A stretch of DNA of 64,000 bases, from assembly GCF_037997115.1 (NCBI RefSeq), contig NZ_CP150484.1:3078167-3142166 (forward strand), in the 5' to 3' direction. Position numbers and translations under genes: made by a program. A model generated the notes under the pieces. It saw nothing but the letters and a program-made list of their open reading frames with translations. It was not told where the DNA came from and did no database searches. The stretch comes from Amycolatopsis coloradensis (lineage in GTDB: Bacteria > Actinomycetota > Actinomycetes > Mycobacteriales > Pseudonocardiaceae). Below, piece by piece: positions 29,592-37,904 of the stretch; the stretch's first letter is position 1; each line of letters opens with the position of its first letter.

Positions 29592-30060
29592 TCAGGAGAG
29601 GTCGAGCGCGAGCAAATCGATGCCACCGGAGTCGAACTCGCCGACCTTCCGCCAGCCCCAGCGGCGGTACAGCCGCCGAGCGGGCGCCTCGACGCGAGAC
29701 GCGAGTACGGCGAACCGCTCGGGGCGCTTTTTCAGCAGGTCATCGAGCAGAGCGCGACCAAGCCCGCGACCGCGGAGTTCGGGGAGGAGCGCCAGCTCGT
29801 ACACGTAGAACAGCTCTTCGCCGTCGAGCCACGAGGGCGCCGGAGCCGTCGCGCGTTCGGGCCACCAGCCGGCTTCTTGCTTGACCCCGTAGGCGAAGCC
29901 GCCGAGTGCTCCGCCTTCGCACACTGTCGTCATGGCGAACCCCGGGAGCGCGGCGTGTTCGTCGAACAGCACGCCGAACCGGGCGACGTCGTCCTCGCCT
30001 TTCGAGGTACGGCGGTTCGCGGTAGACGCGGCGGTAGACGTCGTCCAGTTCAGCGCGCAC
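29592..30060 (-). pseudogene. GNAT N-acetyltransferase with frameshift
   Basis: The body is a GNAT enzyme: FYVYELALLPELRGRGLGRALLDDLL carries the acetyl-CoA loop. The proper N-terminus (MRAELDDVYRRVYREPPYLE) begins at a GTG at 30060 but lies in another frame from GEDDVARFGVLFDEHAALPG onward. The frames meet at a run of three A residues on the minus strand (30000-30002). Dropping one A restores a normal 156-residue protein. It is therefore either a recent inactivation or a sequencing error. A longer frame from 30188 avoids the shift but starts inside the MFS remnant. Confidence 0.7.
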
Positions 30061-30330
30061 GGTTCAGTCTGCCCAGTACCAGGATCGCCACGCCACAACA
30101 GCCGATCAGCACCAGCCACGGCAAAGCCGCGCCGTGCGACAGCAACCAGGTGAACGTCGCCGGGGCGCTCACCCGCGCCGCGCTCCACACGAGTTCTTCG
30201 AGGCCGAGATAGCGGCCGCGCAGCCGCGTCGGGGCGATCGCGACGGTCAGCGCGCTGCTGGTCGGCGCCTGGAGCAGTTCAGCGCCGGTGAAGACGATCA
30301 TCGCGAGGGTGAGCACGTTGCGCCGCGATG
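30050..30330 (-). pseudogene. C-terminal remnant of an MFS permease
   Basis: About 93 residues matching the last three transmembrane segments of a major facilitator permease: NVLTLAMIVFTGAELLQAPT, then RGRYLGLEELVWSAARV, then LPWLVLIGCCGVAILVLG. The frame is open further upstream to 30484, but those residues are not membrane-like and lie antisense-free over the end of the ycaO gene. The first three quarters of the permease are missing and were not found upstream of ycaO. It overlaps the GNAT start by 11 bases, as in an old operon. Confidence 0.65.
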
Positions 30331-30381
30331 AGCGGGAACCGGCCGCGCCTGCTCGGCAGACGAGCAGGTCGGCGGCGGCCA

Positions 30382-32550
30382 TCATGCGTGGGGGAGCGGG
30401 AAGACGTTGAGTTCGTGCTCGGCGAGCGGTCCGTCCCGCCAGCCGAGCCTCACCGCCGCGTCGGCGATCCTTCCGTTGCCCCACAACGGCGAACCGGCGG
30501 GGAAGTTCGAGACGAGCCCTGGGACCAGCGTATGCGCGGCGTGGAATCCGGCGGCCGCGACGTCGCAGGTCGTCAGGTCGACGCTGATCACCTCGAATCC
30601 CCGGGCTTCGACGCGGGCTTGGTAGGCCTTGAGCCGCCGTTCCCCGAGGGCGGGAAGGTCATCCCAGCCGCGGCTGGGCAGGTCCATGACCCAGGGGGCC
30701 ACTCGCTTCACGGCCCGGGGATCGAGGTAGATCTGTTGCTGGCAAAGGAGATCCGCGACATCGGCGAAGTCTTCGCGGTACGAGTCCAGGTAGCGCCGAT
30801 CGGCCCGGTGCGGCTTGAGGTTGCCCAGATGCGGCAGGTCCCGGCGCATGCCGGACAGCTCGCGTTCGTCGTCGAGGGCGCGGCAGGTGTGCTGGAGCGT
30901 GAATCCTTCGGCGAGCGCCTTCTTCGCGGCCTCCAGCGCGTCCGGCCGGGTGGCGAAGCCGATCGACAACCAGCGTCTCACACGGTCGAGTACCACCGCG
31001 GCGACCACTGGGACGTCGAACTCGTTGTCCAGGTGGATGAGCGTGACTTCGTAGTCGTCGGTGGCGTCGGCGATGAGTGACCGGATCTCGTCCGGGATCG
31101 TGAGCCTGCCGAGGCGTGGCGTGTTCGCCCACCAGAGCATGGTCGTGTCGCGCTCGAGTACCTCTTCGAGGCCGGAGGTGACGGCGTGCTCCTCGGTGGT
31201 CCCGCTCGCGAGGCCGGCGATCAGCGGATCGGCGAAATGCGCTTCCCCCGGTCGGCGTTCGTTCGAGAACAGGAACGCCGGAACCCAGACGGGCTCGTCG
31301 GTGGTGTGGGAGAAGCCTTCCACCCACGAGCATTCCGTGTCCCGGGTCAGTGGCGCGAACGGGAAACCCGGGGATCGGTACTGCGTGGCCGAGTAGAGGT
31401 TCAGCCGTTGCGGGTCGAGTGCGGGGATTCCGTAGCGGGCGAATTGCTTGTAGCTGCCGAAGCACACTTCGCGCTCCGGAGCGAGCCAGCTTCCGCAGTA
31501 GCGCTCCACCGCTTCGCCGATGGCCGACTGACGCGCGAGGTCGAAATCGTGCCACGACGTGCCGAAGGCCTGACGGTCGTTGGGCCAGTTCGTCACCCGG
31601 CGCATGTCCGCGACATCGACCGCGCAGACCCGCAGCCGGGCGGGCATCCCCGGTGCGGGCGGGATTTCGCCGACGCCGGTCACGATCCCGGTCTGGTCGT
31701 CCACCAGCAGTCCGGGATCGGTCGTGGCGGGAACGGGCCGGGCCCGGTCGGGTATGGGGAGGATCGGGCGGCGGATCTCGGTGAGGTCCGCCGGGTTCAG
31801 TTCGATCTCGCCGGTGGTCATGGCGGATCGTCCGCCGGAGAGCCAGCGTTCGAGATGGACGGCGAGAGTGGTCAGCGCCCAGCGGGCGTCGCCCGGCCGA
31901 AGCGGGGTGGAGTCCGAGGGGGCCGAAAGGAACGCCTCGACGACACGCGGGTCCTGCGCGGCGGAGCGGCGCCGCGCGACGACGTCGGCGAAATCGATGC
32001 CGTCGGGCGCGATCGCGGGTCCGGCGATCACCCGGCCGCGTTCCCGGCGCAACGGCAGCCAGCGCACCCCGCTGCCGGCGCACAACGCGTCAAGCGCGAT
32101 CAATTCGGTATAGGCGGGGTGATCGAAGGCCGCGACCACGACCGCGTTCTCTATGTCCATTCCGGACAGATCGTGGAAGTAGGGAACCGTCTCGACGCTC
32201 GCGTACCCGCTGCCGTCGAGGATCTCCGCCAAGGGCTCGACGAGCGCGGGCGAGCCGGTGAGAAGGATCGAGGTGGCGGCGACGTCGTCCGCCCCGGTGT
32301 CCCGATCGTGGCGGAGGCAGCCGTCCGCTTCGAGGATCTCCATCATTTCCTCGTAGTCCGGGGTCATGCCGGCCAGCAGCTCGGCGCGGGTCCGGGTGCC
32401 GTCGCAGCGGCTCGCCCAGGCGCGGAACTCCCGGGTGGGCGCGGCGATGTAGAACTGCCCCCCACTGGGTGTGACGAGAAAGCAGAGCTCCGGTTCGAGA
32501 TCGGTGATCTCGATTCCGTCGAGCCGCGGTCTGAACTCTTCGTACCCCAT
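30382..32550 (-). CDS. RRE/E1-like/YcaO fusion, azoline-forming cyclodehydratase (TOMM)
   Basis: Protein of 722 residues. Residues 1-85 form a leader-peptide-binding winged-helix (RRE)-like part, about 92-215 an E1/ThiF-like Rossmann remnant, and about 300-722 the YcaO domain. The YcaO ATP/Mg motifs are present: SAIGEAVERY (342-351) and GLASGTTEEHAVTSGLEEVLERD (448-470), then a third Glu/Gln/Arg-rich stretch (EGFTLQHTCRAL). The C-terminus is NVFPLPHA, a weak version of the Pro-rich tail of peptide cyclodehydratases. Such enzymes turn Cys/Ser/Thr of a ribosomal peptide into azolines. No SagB dehydrogenase or intact exporter is adjacent. A 1313-codon open frame covers it, but the conserved start is the ATG at 32550. 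Confidence 0.85.
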   Translation of the reverse strand: MGYEEFRPRLDGIEITDLEPELCFLVTPSGGQFYIAAPTREFRAWASRCDGTRTRAELLAGMTPDYEEMMEILEADGCLRHDRDTGADDVAATSILLTGSPALVEPLAEILDGSGYASVETVPYFHDLSGMDIENAVVVAAFDHPAYTELIALDALCAGSGVRWLPLRRERGRVIAGPAIAPDGIDFADVVARRRSAAQDPRVVEAFLSAPSDSTPLRPGDARWALTTLAVHLERWLSGGRSAMTTGEIELNPADLTEIRRPILPIPDRARPVPATTDPGLLVDDQTGIVTGVGEIPPAPGMPARLRVCAVDVADMRRVTNWPNDRQAFGTSWHDFDLARQSAIGEAVERYCGSWLAPEREVCFGSYKQFARYGIPALDPQRLNLYSATQYRSPGFPFAPLTRDTECSWVEGFSHTTDEPVWVPAFLFSNERRPGEAHFADPLIAGLASGTTEEHAVTSGLEEVLERDTTMLWWANTPRLGRLTIPDEIRSLIADATDDYEVTLIHLDNEFDVPVVAAVVLDRVRRWLSIGFATRPDALEAAKKALAEGFTLQHTCRALDDERELSGMRRDLPHLGNLKPHRADRRYLDSYREDFADVADLLCQQQIYLDPRAVKRVAPWVMDLPSRGWDDLPALGERRLKAYQARVEARGFEVISVDLTTCDVAAAGFHAAHTLVPGLVSNFPAGSPLWGNGRIADAAVRLGWRDGPLAEHELNVFPLPHA

Positions 32551-32636
32551 GGCAACCCCATCGTTTCCAGGACGCCCGCCTCGCCGCCGCGGACCAGGCG
32601 CGGGACCGCGGCGGCGGGGGCGGCTTTGTCGGCCGG

Positions 32637-32840
32637 TTACTTGGCGGCGGAACGGTTGTGGACGACCGCGCGGTTGTGGACCACGGCACGGTTGTGGACG
32701 ACGACGGCGGCGGGGCGCTCGTAGGTCCGTGGCGCGACATGACCAAGCCTCGGTCCGGACGTGACCTCCCGACGTCTCCTGAAATGCGATCCGCACGACT
32801 CCGCGGGAAGAACACACGGTCCGGCCCGGGTGTGGTTCAC
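32637..32840 (-). CDS. candidate small precursor peptide with triple VVHNRA repeat
   Basis: Small frame of 67 codons on the ycaO strand, ending 86 bp before its start codon. The last part reads TYERPAAVVVHNRAVVHNRA then VVHNRSAAK and a TAA stop, three copies of an 18-bp unit with strong G/C third positions. The only in-frame start is a GTG at 32840. A better-looking ATG with a GAGG site (near 32741) is one base out of frame with the repeat. Precursor status rests on position and repeats only. The repeat core has almost no Cys, Ser or Thr, which argues against ordinary azoline formation. Confidence 0.35.
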   Translation of the reverse strand: MNHTRAGPCVLPAESCGSHFRRRREVTSGPRLGHVAPRTYERPAAVVVHNRAVVHNRAVVHNRSAAK

Positions 32841-32910
32841 GTGACCTGGGAAACAGCGATCCGGGGCGGCTCAGGCGCGTCAAAGGTGGACATGGGACAC
32901 TGAGTGAGCT

Positions 32911-34017
32911 ATGACTGCCCTCCCTCTTGTCTTCGACGCGCCCAAGCGCGGCCTCCCGCCGCGCCACCTCGCCGACCTCTCCGCCGCCGAGCGGGCCGCT
33001 GCCGTCGCCGAGCTGGGGGAGAAGCCGTTCCGCGCGAAGCAGCTTTCGAACCATTACTTCTCGCGGCTCACGGTGAACCCGGAGGAGATGACCGACATCC
33101 CGGCGGCGTCGCGGGAGAAGCTCGTCGGCGATCTGATGCCGACGCTGCTCACCGAAATCAAGGCGCTCGCGTGCGACGACGGCACCACGCGCAAGACGCT
33201 GTGGCGCGCGCACGACGGGACGCTGCTGGAGAGCGTGCTGATGCGCTACCCGGACCGCGCGACCCTGTGCATTTCGAGCCAGGCGGGCTGCGGCATGGCG
33301 TGCCCGTTCTGCGCGACCGGTCAGGGTGGTCTCGACCGGAACCTGTCGACCGCGGAGATCGTCGACCAGGTCCGCGCGGCCGCCGCGGTGATGCGCGACG
33401 GAGCGATGCCCGGCGGCCCCGGCCGTCTGTCGAACATCGTCTTCATGGGCATGGGCGAGCCGCTGGCGAACTACAAGCGCGTCGTGGCGGCGGTCCGGCG
33501 GATCACGGATCCCTCGCCCGACGGGCTCGGCATCGGTCAGCGTTCGGTGACGGTGTCGACGGTGGGTCTCGCGCCGGCGATCCGCAAGCTGGCGGACGAG
33601 AAGATGCAGGTGCGGCTGGCGGTTTCGCTGCACACGCCGGACGACGAGCTGCGCGACACGCTGGTGCCGGTGAACGAGCGCTGGTCGGTGGACGAGGTCC
33701 TGTCCGCGGCCCGGTACTACGCGGACACTTCCGGCCGCCGGGTGTCGATCGAGTACGCCCTGATCCGGGACGTCAACGATCAGCCTTGGCGTGCCGAGCT
33801 GCTGGCGAAGCGGCTTCGGCAGCACCTTGGCCAGCTGGTGCACGTGAACGTGATCCCGCTGAACCCGACGCCGGGCAGCAAGTGGGACGCCTCGCCGAAG
33901 CCGGTGGAGCGGGAGTTCGTCCGGCTGGTGAACGCGGGCGGAGTGGCGTGCACGGTCCGTGACACGCGTGGTCAGGAGATCGCGGCGGCGTGCGGTCAGC
34001 TCGCCGCCGAGAACTGA
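32911..34017 (+). CDS. rlmN: 23S rRNA A2503 / tRNA A37 C2-methyltransferase
   Basis: Radical SAM enzyme that makes m2A2503 in 23S rRNA. The cluster motif is CGMACPFC (Cys127, Cys131, Cys134). The methyl-carrying Cys is in the C-terminal [14 protein letters not shown]. Other marks are [10 protein letters not shown] and ISSQAGCG. It has 368 residues, full length. In many actinobacteria it follows cdsA. Here about 7 kb of accessory genes lie between. Confidence 0.96.
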   Translation: MTALPLVFDAPKRGLPPRHLADLSAAERAAAVAELGEKPFRAKQLSNHYFSRLTVNPEEMTDIPAASREKLVGDLMPTLLTEIKALACDDGTTRKTLWRAHDGTLLESVLMRYPDRATLCISSQAGCGMACPFCATGQGGLDRNLSTAEIVDQVRAAAAVMRDGAMPGGPGRLSNIVFMGMGEPLANYKRVVAAVRRITDPSPDGLGIGQRSVTVSTVGLAPAIRKLADEKMQVRLAVSLHTPDDELRDTLVPVNERWSVDEVLSAARYYADTSGRRVSIEYALIRDVNDQPWRAELLAKRLRQHLGQLVHVNVIPLNPTPGSKWDASPKPVEREFVRLVNAGGVACTVRDTRGQEIAAACGQLAAEN

Positions 34018-34047
34018 GTTCTTCCTTTCAGTGATGGAGATTTTGTC

Positions 34048-34356
34048 GTGATGTATGCCCCCAGCCTGCTGGACCCGGCTGCGGAGGAGCTGAAGCTCAC
34101 GGACGTGATGGGCCACGGCGCGACAGGTGTCGCGCGCGAGGCCAGGACGCTGCTCGGTGACCGGTTCAGCTCGGTGACCTTCATGTACGTCCTGATGCGG
34201 GCGTTCGAGGTGGAGTACATGGCGGCGCGGGACGCTTCGCGGTGGCACGAGTTCCACGGCGGGCCGTACGCGTTGTCGGACGCCGACCTCGAAGCCCTGC
34301 TGGCGCCCTGGCTCGGTTCTCACCGCCGTCCGGCGGTCGCGTCGAGCACCGTCTAG
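34048..34356 (+). CDS. conserved hypothetical protein
   Basis: Protein of about 102 residues starting 30 nt after rlmN with a site GATGGAGA. It is helical and has a striking Trp-rich end (RWHEFHGGPY, APWLGSH). No domain is recognised. GTG (34048) or the next codon ATG (34051) can be the start. It may be co-transcribed with rlmN. Confidence 0.6.
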   Translation: MMYAPSLLDPAAEELKLTDVMGHGATGVAREARTLLGDRFSSVTFMYVLMRAFEVEYMAARDASRWHEFHGGPYALSDADLEALLAPWLGSHRRPAVASSTV

Positions 34357-34394
34357 GCAGGCTCGGCGCGACCGTTCTTTGTGGATGGTCGGCT

Positions 34395-34745
34395 CGATTC
34401 GTGCCGGCTCCGGTTTTCCCGGTGATCACCGGGAAAACCGTCACCTGAACGCGGTCCACGAGGCCGGCGGCCATCAGCGCCCGGTCCATCGCCAGGCTGC
34501 CGTGCGAGCGCAGCGGCACGTCGGACTCCTCCTTGAGCCGGGCAGGTGCTTCAGCCGGGACACCCACGGGTCCAGAGCCTCGCGCTCCACGATCTCCGCG
34601 TTCAGCATCTCCGTGTTTCGCGCGGAACGTGGTGGCGCCGAAGACCATCCGCTGTTCCTCGGAGTGCAGGGCGAGGCGGTGCCGGAGGAGTTCGGGGCCC
34701 TGCTTGTCCCAGTAGCCGCCCCAATGGAGGGCACTCCTCGTCCCT
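34395..34745 (-). pseudogene. decayed dihydrofolate-reductase-like (RibD C-terminal) gene
   Basis: Read on the minus strand, pieces of one reductase-domain protein appear in different frames: GGYWDKQGPELLRHRL...RMVFGATTFR, then EMLNAEIVEREALDPWVSRL, then RLKEESDVPLRSHGSLAMDR and RVQVTVFPVITGKTG. At least two frame changes, a missing middle part of about 20 residues, and missing N- and C-termini show that the gene is dead. SHGS-L and VFPVITG are marks of RibD_C/dihydrofolate reductase family proteins. Confidence 0.7.
34411..34440. repeat. 30-bp perfect palindrome
   Basis: Uninterrupted inverted repeat of 15 + 15 bp centred on GGTGATCACC, arms beginning CGGTTTTCCC. It falls where the reductase pseudogene encodes VTVFPVITGKTG, so it may be partly a by-product of coding sequence. 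It now sits at the broken 3' end of that pseudogene. Confidence 0.6.
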
Positions 34746-34828
34746 CACCCTGGCTACGAAAGGGCCCGGCGCCGATCGACACCGGTCCGGAAAATCCGCC
34801 ACTGGGCCACGAGTGACAGGATGTGGGC

Positions 34829-35251
34829 GTGTATTGCCTGCAAGCTGCCCTCGTCACCGAGTCCGCACGTGGTGAATTGCTCGATTCGGTCGATGGCGCG
34901 CGGTTCGTCTCGCTCGGACATCAGCTGTCACTGATGCCGCTGAGCGAGGCACTCCTCGAAGCCGGGGAATTCTGGACAGCGCTCGCCGAGTGCTCCGAGC
35001 ACGGCGCCGTGGCGTACGTCGAGGCGGAGTACTTCGGCGGCGCCGGGACGCAATCCGCGCAGGTGTGGGACGGCGGCGAGAGGGTCCTCGGCCCGCTGCA
35101 CCTGGCCGAGGGCGAGGCCGCCCCGGCCGGCGGCAGTCCGATTTCCCAGGCGCTTCGGCGGCTCGGCGTGGTCAAGGGTGACCACTTCGACGAGTTCGAC
35201 GCCGTCGGGCTCGGCAGGCACCGCGACACGCGCGACTGGCTCCTCGTTTAG
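34829..35251 (+). CDS. hypothetical protein
   Basis: Soluble acidic protein of about 140 residues (MYCLQAALVTESARGELLDSV...). The GTG at 34829 is chosen because AGGA lies 7 nt upstream; a GTG at 34823 is too close to it. No known motif is seen. Composition and codon use are normal for the chromosome. Confidence 0.6.
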   Translation: MYCLQAALVTESARGELLDSVDGARFVSLGHQLSLMPLSEALLEAGEFWTALAECSEHGAVAYVEAEYFGGAGTQSAQVWDGGERVLGPLHLAEGEAAPAGGSPISQALRRLGVVKGDHFDEFDAVGLGRHRDTRDWLLV

Positions 35252-35355
35252 GCGACACACCACCTCCTTCCCCGCTGGGCCGGACGGACCAGTCGCGCGG
35301 CGGTCATGGCCGTCGGCCGTGACACTCGAAGGAGACTCAGGAGGAGGTGGACCGG

Positions 35356-36171
35356 ATGTCCGCGACCAAGGCGAGACAGGTGCGGCACAACACGGCCGTC
35401 CAGGTGCTCGGACGGATCGGGATGGGGTGCTACGGGCTGGTGTACCTGCTCATCGGGTACCTGGCGGTGCGCGTCGCCGTCGGCGGTGGCGGCCAGGAGG
35501 CCGACGGACGTGGCGCGATCGCGGAGGTCGGCTCGACCGCGATGGGCGGTGTGCTGTTGTGGGTGCTGGCGGCGGGACTGGTGGCCTACGGCCTGTGGCA
35601 GGCGTTGCTGGCCGCGGTCGGCTACACCTGGATCGACGAACGCCGGACCCGGACCGTCAAGCGGGTGACGTCCGGAGTGCGCTGCGTGGTCGGGGTTTCC
35701 TTGGGTGTCTACGCGGCCAGGGTCGCCGCGGGCGCGGGACAGCAGGGCAGCGGCGACCAGAAGCAGCAGGAGTTCACCGCGCGGCTGCTTGAGTTGCCCG
35801 CCGGACCGGTCCTGGTGACCGTGGTGGCCGTCATCGTGTTCGGCGTCGCGGTGGGTTCGGTGGTGAAGGGCGTACGCCGGACCTTCGAACAGGATCTCGA
35901 CCTTTCGCGGCTCCCGTCGGGGACCCGGCGGTGGGTGGAGCGGCTCGGCAGGATCGGTTATGTGGCAAGGGGTGTCGTGTTCGGTGTGGTCGCGGTACTC
36001 GTCGGCTATGCGGCGCTGACGCACGACCCGGCCCGCTCCGGTGGGCTCGACGCCGCCCTGCGGACCTTGGCCGCTCAGCCGTTCGGCACGGTACTGCTCA
36101 TCGTGGTGGCCCTCGGCGTCGCGGCCTTCGGCGTGTACTGCGTCGGGGCGGCACGGGCCCAGCGTGGCTGA
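35356..36171 (+). CDS. DUF1206 domain membrane protein
   Basis: Membrane protein of 271 residues with six hydrophobic helices arranged as three similar pairs, the DUF1206 plan. The pairs start with related words: VLGRIGMGCYGLVYLLIGYLA, SGVRCVVGVSLGVYAA and RLGRIGYVARGVVFGVVAVL. The function is unknown. The ATG at 35356 is preferred over the GTG at 35347 because AGGAGG lies 10 nt before it. Confidence 0.87.
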   Translation: MSATKARQVRHNTAVQVLGRIGMGCYGLVYLLIGYLAVRVAVGGGGQEADGRGAIAEVGSTAMGGVLLWVLAAGLVAYGLWQALLAAVGYTWIDERRTRTVKRVTSGVRCVVGVSLGVYAARVAAGAGQQGSGDQKQQEFTARLLELPAGPVLVTVVAVIVFGVAVGSVVKGVRRTFEQDLDLSRLPSGTRRWVERLGRIGYVARGVVFGVVAVLVGYAALTHDPARSGGLDAALRTLAAQPFGTVLLIVVALGVAAFGVYCVGAARAQRG

Positions 36172-36185
36172 GCCCGTGCCGACGA

Positions 36186-36962
36186 TCAGGAGAACTGGAT
36201 TCCCCCGTCGATCATCACCGATTGGCCGGTCATGTAATCGGAATCCGGGGAAGCGAGATACGACACGTACGCCGCCACGTCCTCGGGAACGGAGACCCGC
36301 CCGAGATGGATCAGGTTCGAGTACTTCTCGATCGCCTGTCCCTTCCGGATCCCTTCCGATTCCGCCAGTTTCTCGTCGATGAGGTCCCACATGGCCGTCC
36401 CGACGATGCCAGGGCAGTACGCGTTGACGGTGATTCCGTGGCGGGCCCATTCCATCGCGGCGGCCTGGGTCAGCCCGCGCACCGCCCATTTGGACGCGGA
36501 ATAGTGGCCGAGCAACGCGAACGGCCGATGGGCGACGATGGAGGCCGCGCCGATGATCTTGCCGCCGTTCCCCTGGTGGATCATCTGCTTGGCCGCGGCC
36601 TGGTAGCAGAGGAACATGCCGCGCGCGTTGACGGCCATCATCCGGTCCCAGTCCTCCGGGGTCACTTCGAGCAGCGGCAGGACCTGCGCGATCCCCGCGT
36701 TCGCCACCATGACGTCCAGGGAACCCAGCGCGGCGGCGGTTTCGGCGACCATGGCGGTGACCGACTCTGGATCCGAAACGTCCGCCGTGATCGCCGCGGA
36801 GCGCCGTCCCGTTTCGCGGATCTCCTTGGCGACCGCCTCTAGTTCCGCTTCGTTGGCGGCGACGTCGTTGACCGCGACGTCGTGCCCGTCCGCGGCGAGC
36901 CGGAGCGCGATCCCCTTTCCGATTCCTCGTGCGGCACCGGTGACGAGTACGTTCTTGCTCAT
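36186..36962 (-). CDS. short-chain dehydrogenase/reductase, acetoin/diacetyl reductase-like
   Basis: NAD(P)-dependent SDR of 258 residues. It has the nucleotide motif TGAARGIG, NAG in VANAG, the catalytic Ser (GAASI) and YSASK (Tyr-x-x-x-Lys), and the end IDGGIQFS. The block GGKIIGAASIVAHRPFALLGHYSASKWAVRGLTQ-type sequence resembles meso-2,3-butanediol dehydrogenase / acetoin reductases. The ATG at 36962 opens the Rossmann fold. A longer open frame upstream is a shadow of the AraC gene. It is probably controlled by the neighbouring AraC regulator. Confidence 0.88.
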   Translation of the reverse strand: MSKNVLVTGAARGIGKGIALRLAADGHDVAVNDVAANEAELEAVAKEIRETGRRSAAITADVSDPESVTAMVAETAAALGSLDVMVANAGIAQVLPLLEVTPEDWDRMMAVNARGMFLCYQAAAKQMIHQGNGGKIIGAASIVAHRPFALLGHYSASKWAVRGLTQAAAMEWARHGITVNAYCPGIVGTAMWDLIDEKLAESEGIRKGQAIEKYSNLIHLGRVSVPEDVAAYVSYLASPDSDYMTGQSVMIDGGIQFS

Positions 36963-37039
36963 GCGCTGAACTCCCTTGTTCGCCTGGGCTTGAACGGAAG
37001 GTAGGGGCGACGGAGGCACCGTGGGAGGGGCGTCGTGTC

Positions 37040-37813
37040 TCACTTTGAGACAGCGGCGCGATAGTCCTTCGGCGAGGTGCCGAGAAGCCGGGTGAACATC
37101 GTGGAGAACGCGGCGGGGCTCTCGTAGCCGAGTGAGGCGGCGATCCCGGCGATGGGACGACCCTCCGACAGCAGCGAGAGGGAATGCAGGACGCAGGCCC
37201 GCTGCCGCCAGCGGGCGAAACTCAGTCCGGTTTCGGTGGCGAAGAGCCGGTTCAGCGTCCGCTCGCTCACGTGCAGCCGGGCGGCCCAGCCGGCGACCGG
37301 ATCGTGGATGTCCGGATCGTCCAAAAAGGACTCGCAGAGGGTTCGCAGCCGGTCGTGCTTCGGCAGCGGGAGATCGAGCCGGATCGGGGCGGCCCGGCGG
37401 ATTTCGTGCAGGGTCAGGCCGATGACCGCGGCGTCCCGCCCACGCGGGGTGTACAGATCGGGTACGCCGACGGCCTCGTTCAGGAGTTCCCGGAGCAGCG
37501 CGGAGACTTCGACGACCTGGCAGCGGCGCGGGAACCACGGCACGGCCTTCGGCTCGATGTACAGGCTCCGGGTGCTCACGGTCGTGGTGAAGACCTGATG
37601 GACGGTCTCCGGCGGCACGAGCACCGCCCGCCGCGTCGGGATGGTCCACGTGCCGTCGGCCGTTTCGACCCGCATCGATCCCGTCGCGCTGTAGAGGAAC
37701 TGCGCCCGCCGGTGCCGATGCGGGAGGATCCGGTGCCCCGGCGGGTAATCGGTGCGGATCGCCACCACCGCGCGGTCGAGGTGGTCGACCTCGTCGATGG
37801 GGATGTCACGCAC
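37040..37813 (-). CDS. AraC family transcriptional regulator
   Basis: Regulator of 257 residues with an N-terminal cupin (GHRILPHRHRRAQFLYSATGSM) and a C-terminal AraC double helix-turn-helix (DPVAGWAARLHVSERTLNRLFATETG and PIAGIAASLGYESPAAFSTMF). The GTG at 37813 fits the cupin start. It lies upstream of the SDR gene in the same direction and back to back with the TauE/SafE gene, so it may control either. The effector is unknown. Confidence 0.88.
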   Translation of the reverse strand: MRDIPIDEVDHLDRAVVAIRTDYPPGHRILPHRHRRAQFLYSATGSMRVETADGTWTIPTRRAVLVPPETVHQVFTTTVSTRSLYIEPKAVPWFPRRCQVVEVSALLRELLNEAVGVPDLYTPRGRDAAVIGLTLHEIRRAAPIRLDLPLPKHDRLRTLCESFLDDPDIHDPVAGWAARLHVSERTLNRLFATETGLSFARWRQRACVLHSLSLLSEGRPIAGIAASLGYESPAAFSTMFTRLLGTSPKDYRAAVSK

Positions 37814-37904
37814 CTCACCGAGCCTACGCCGGGTGTCCGGTCCGCGAAAGAAACTGGCGCTCTTTCGAATGCCCGCCGCACCGCGGGCGCCTACCGTCGC
37901 AGGA

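Noticed and set aside
32644..32702. Cluster of DnaA boxes (three TGTGGAC words 18 bp apart)
   Set aside because: Each has at least one mismatch to the consensus, and they follow the 18-bp codon repeat, so coding repeats explain them more simply.
32551..34323. N-terminal extension of the YcaO protein across rlmN
   Set aside because: The frame is open but antisense to rlmN and Arg/His-rich. Similarity begins at the ATG at 32550.
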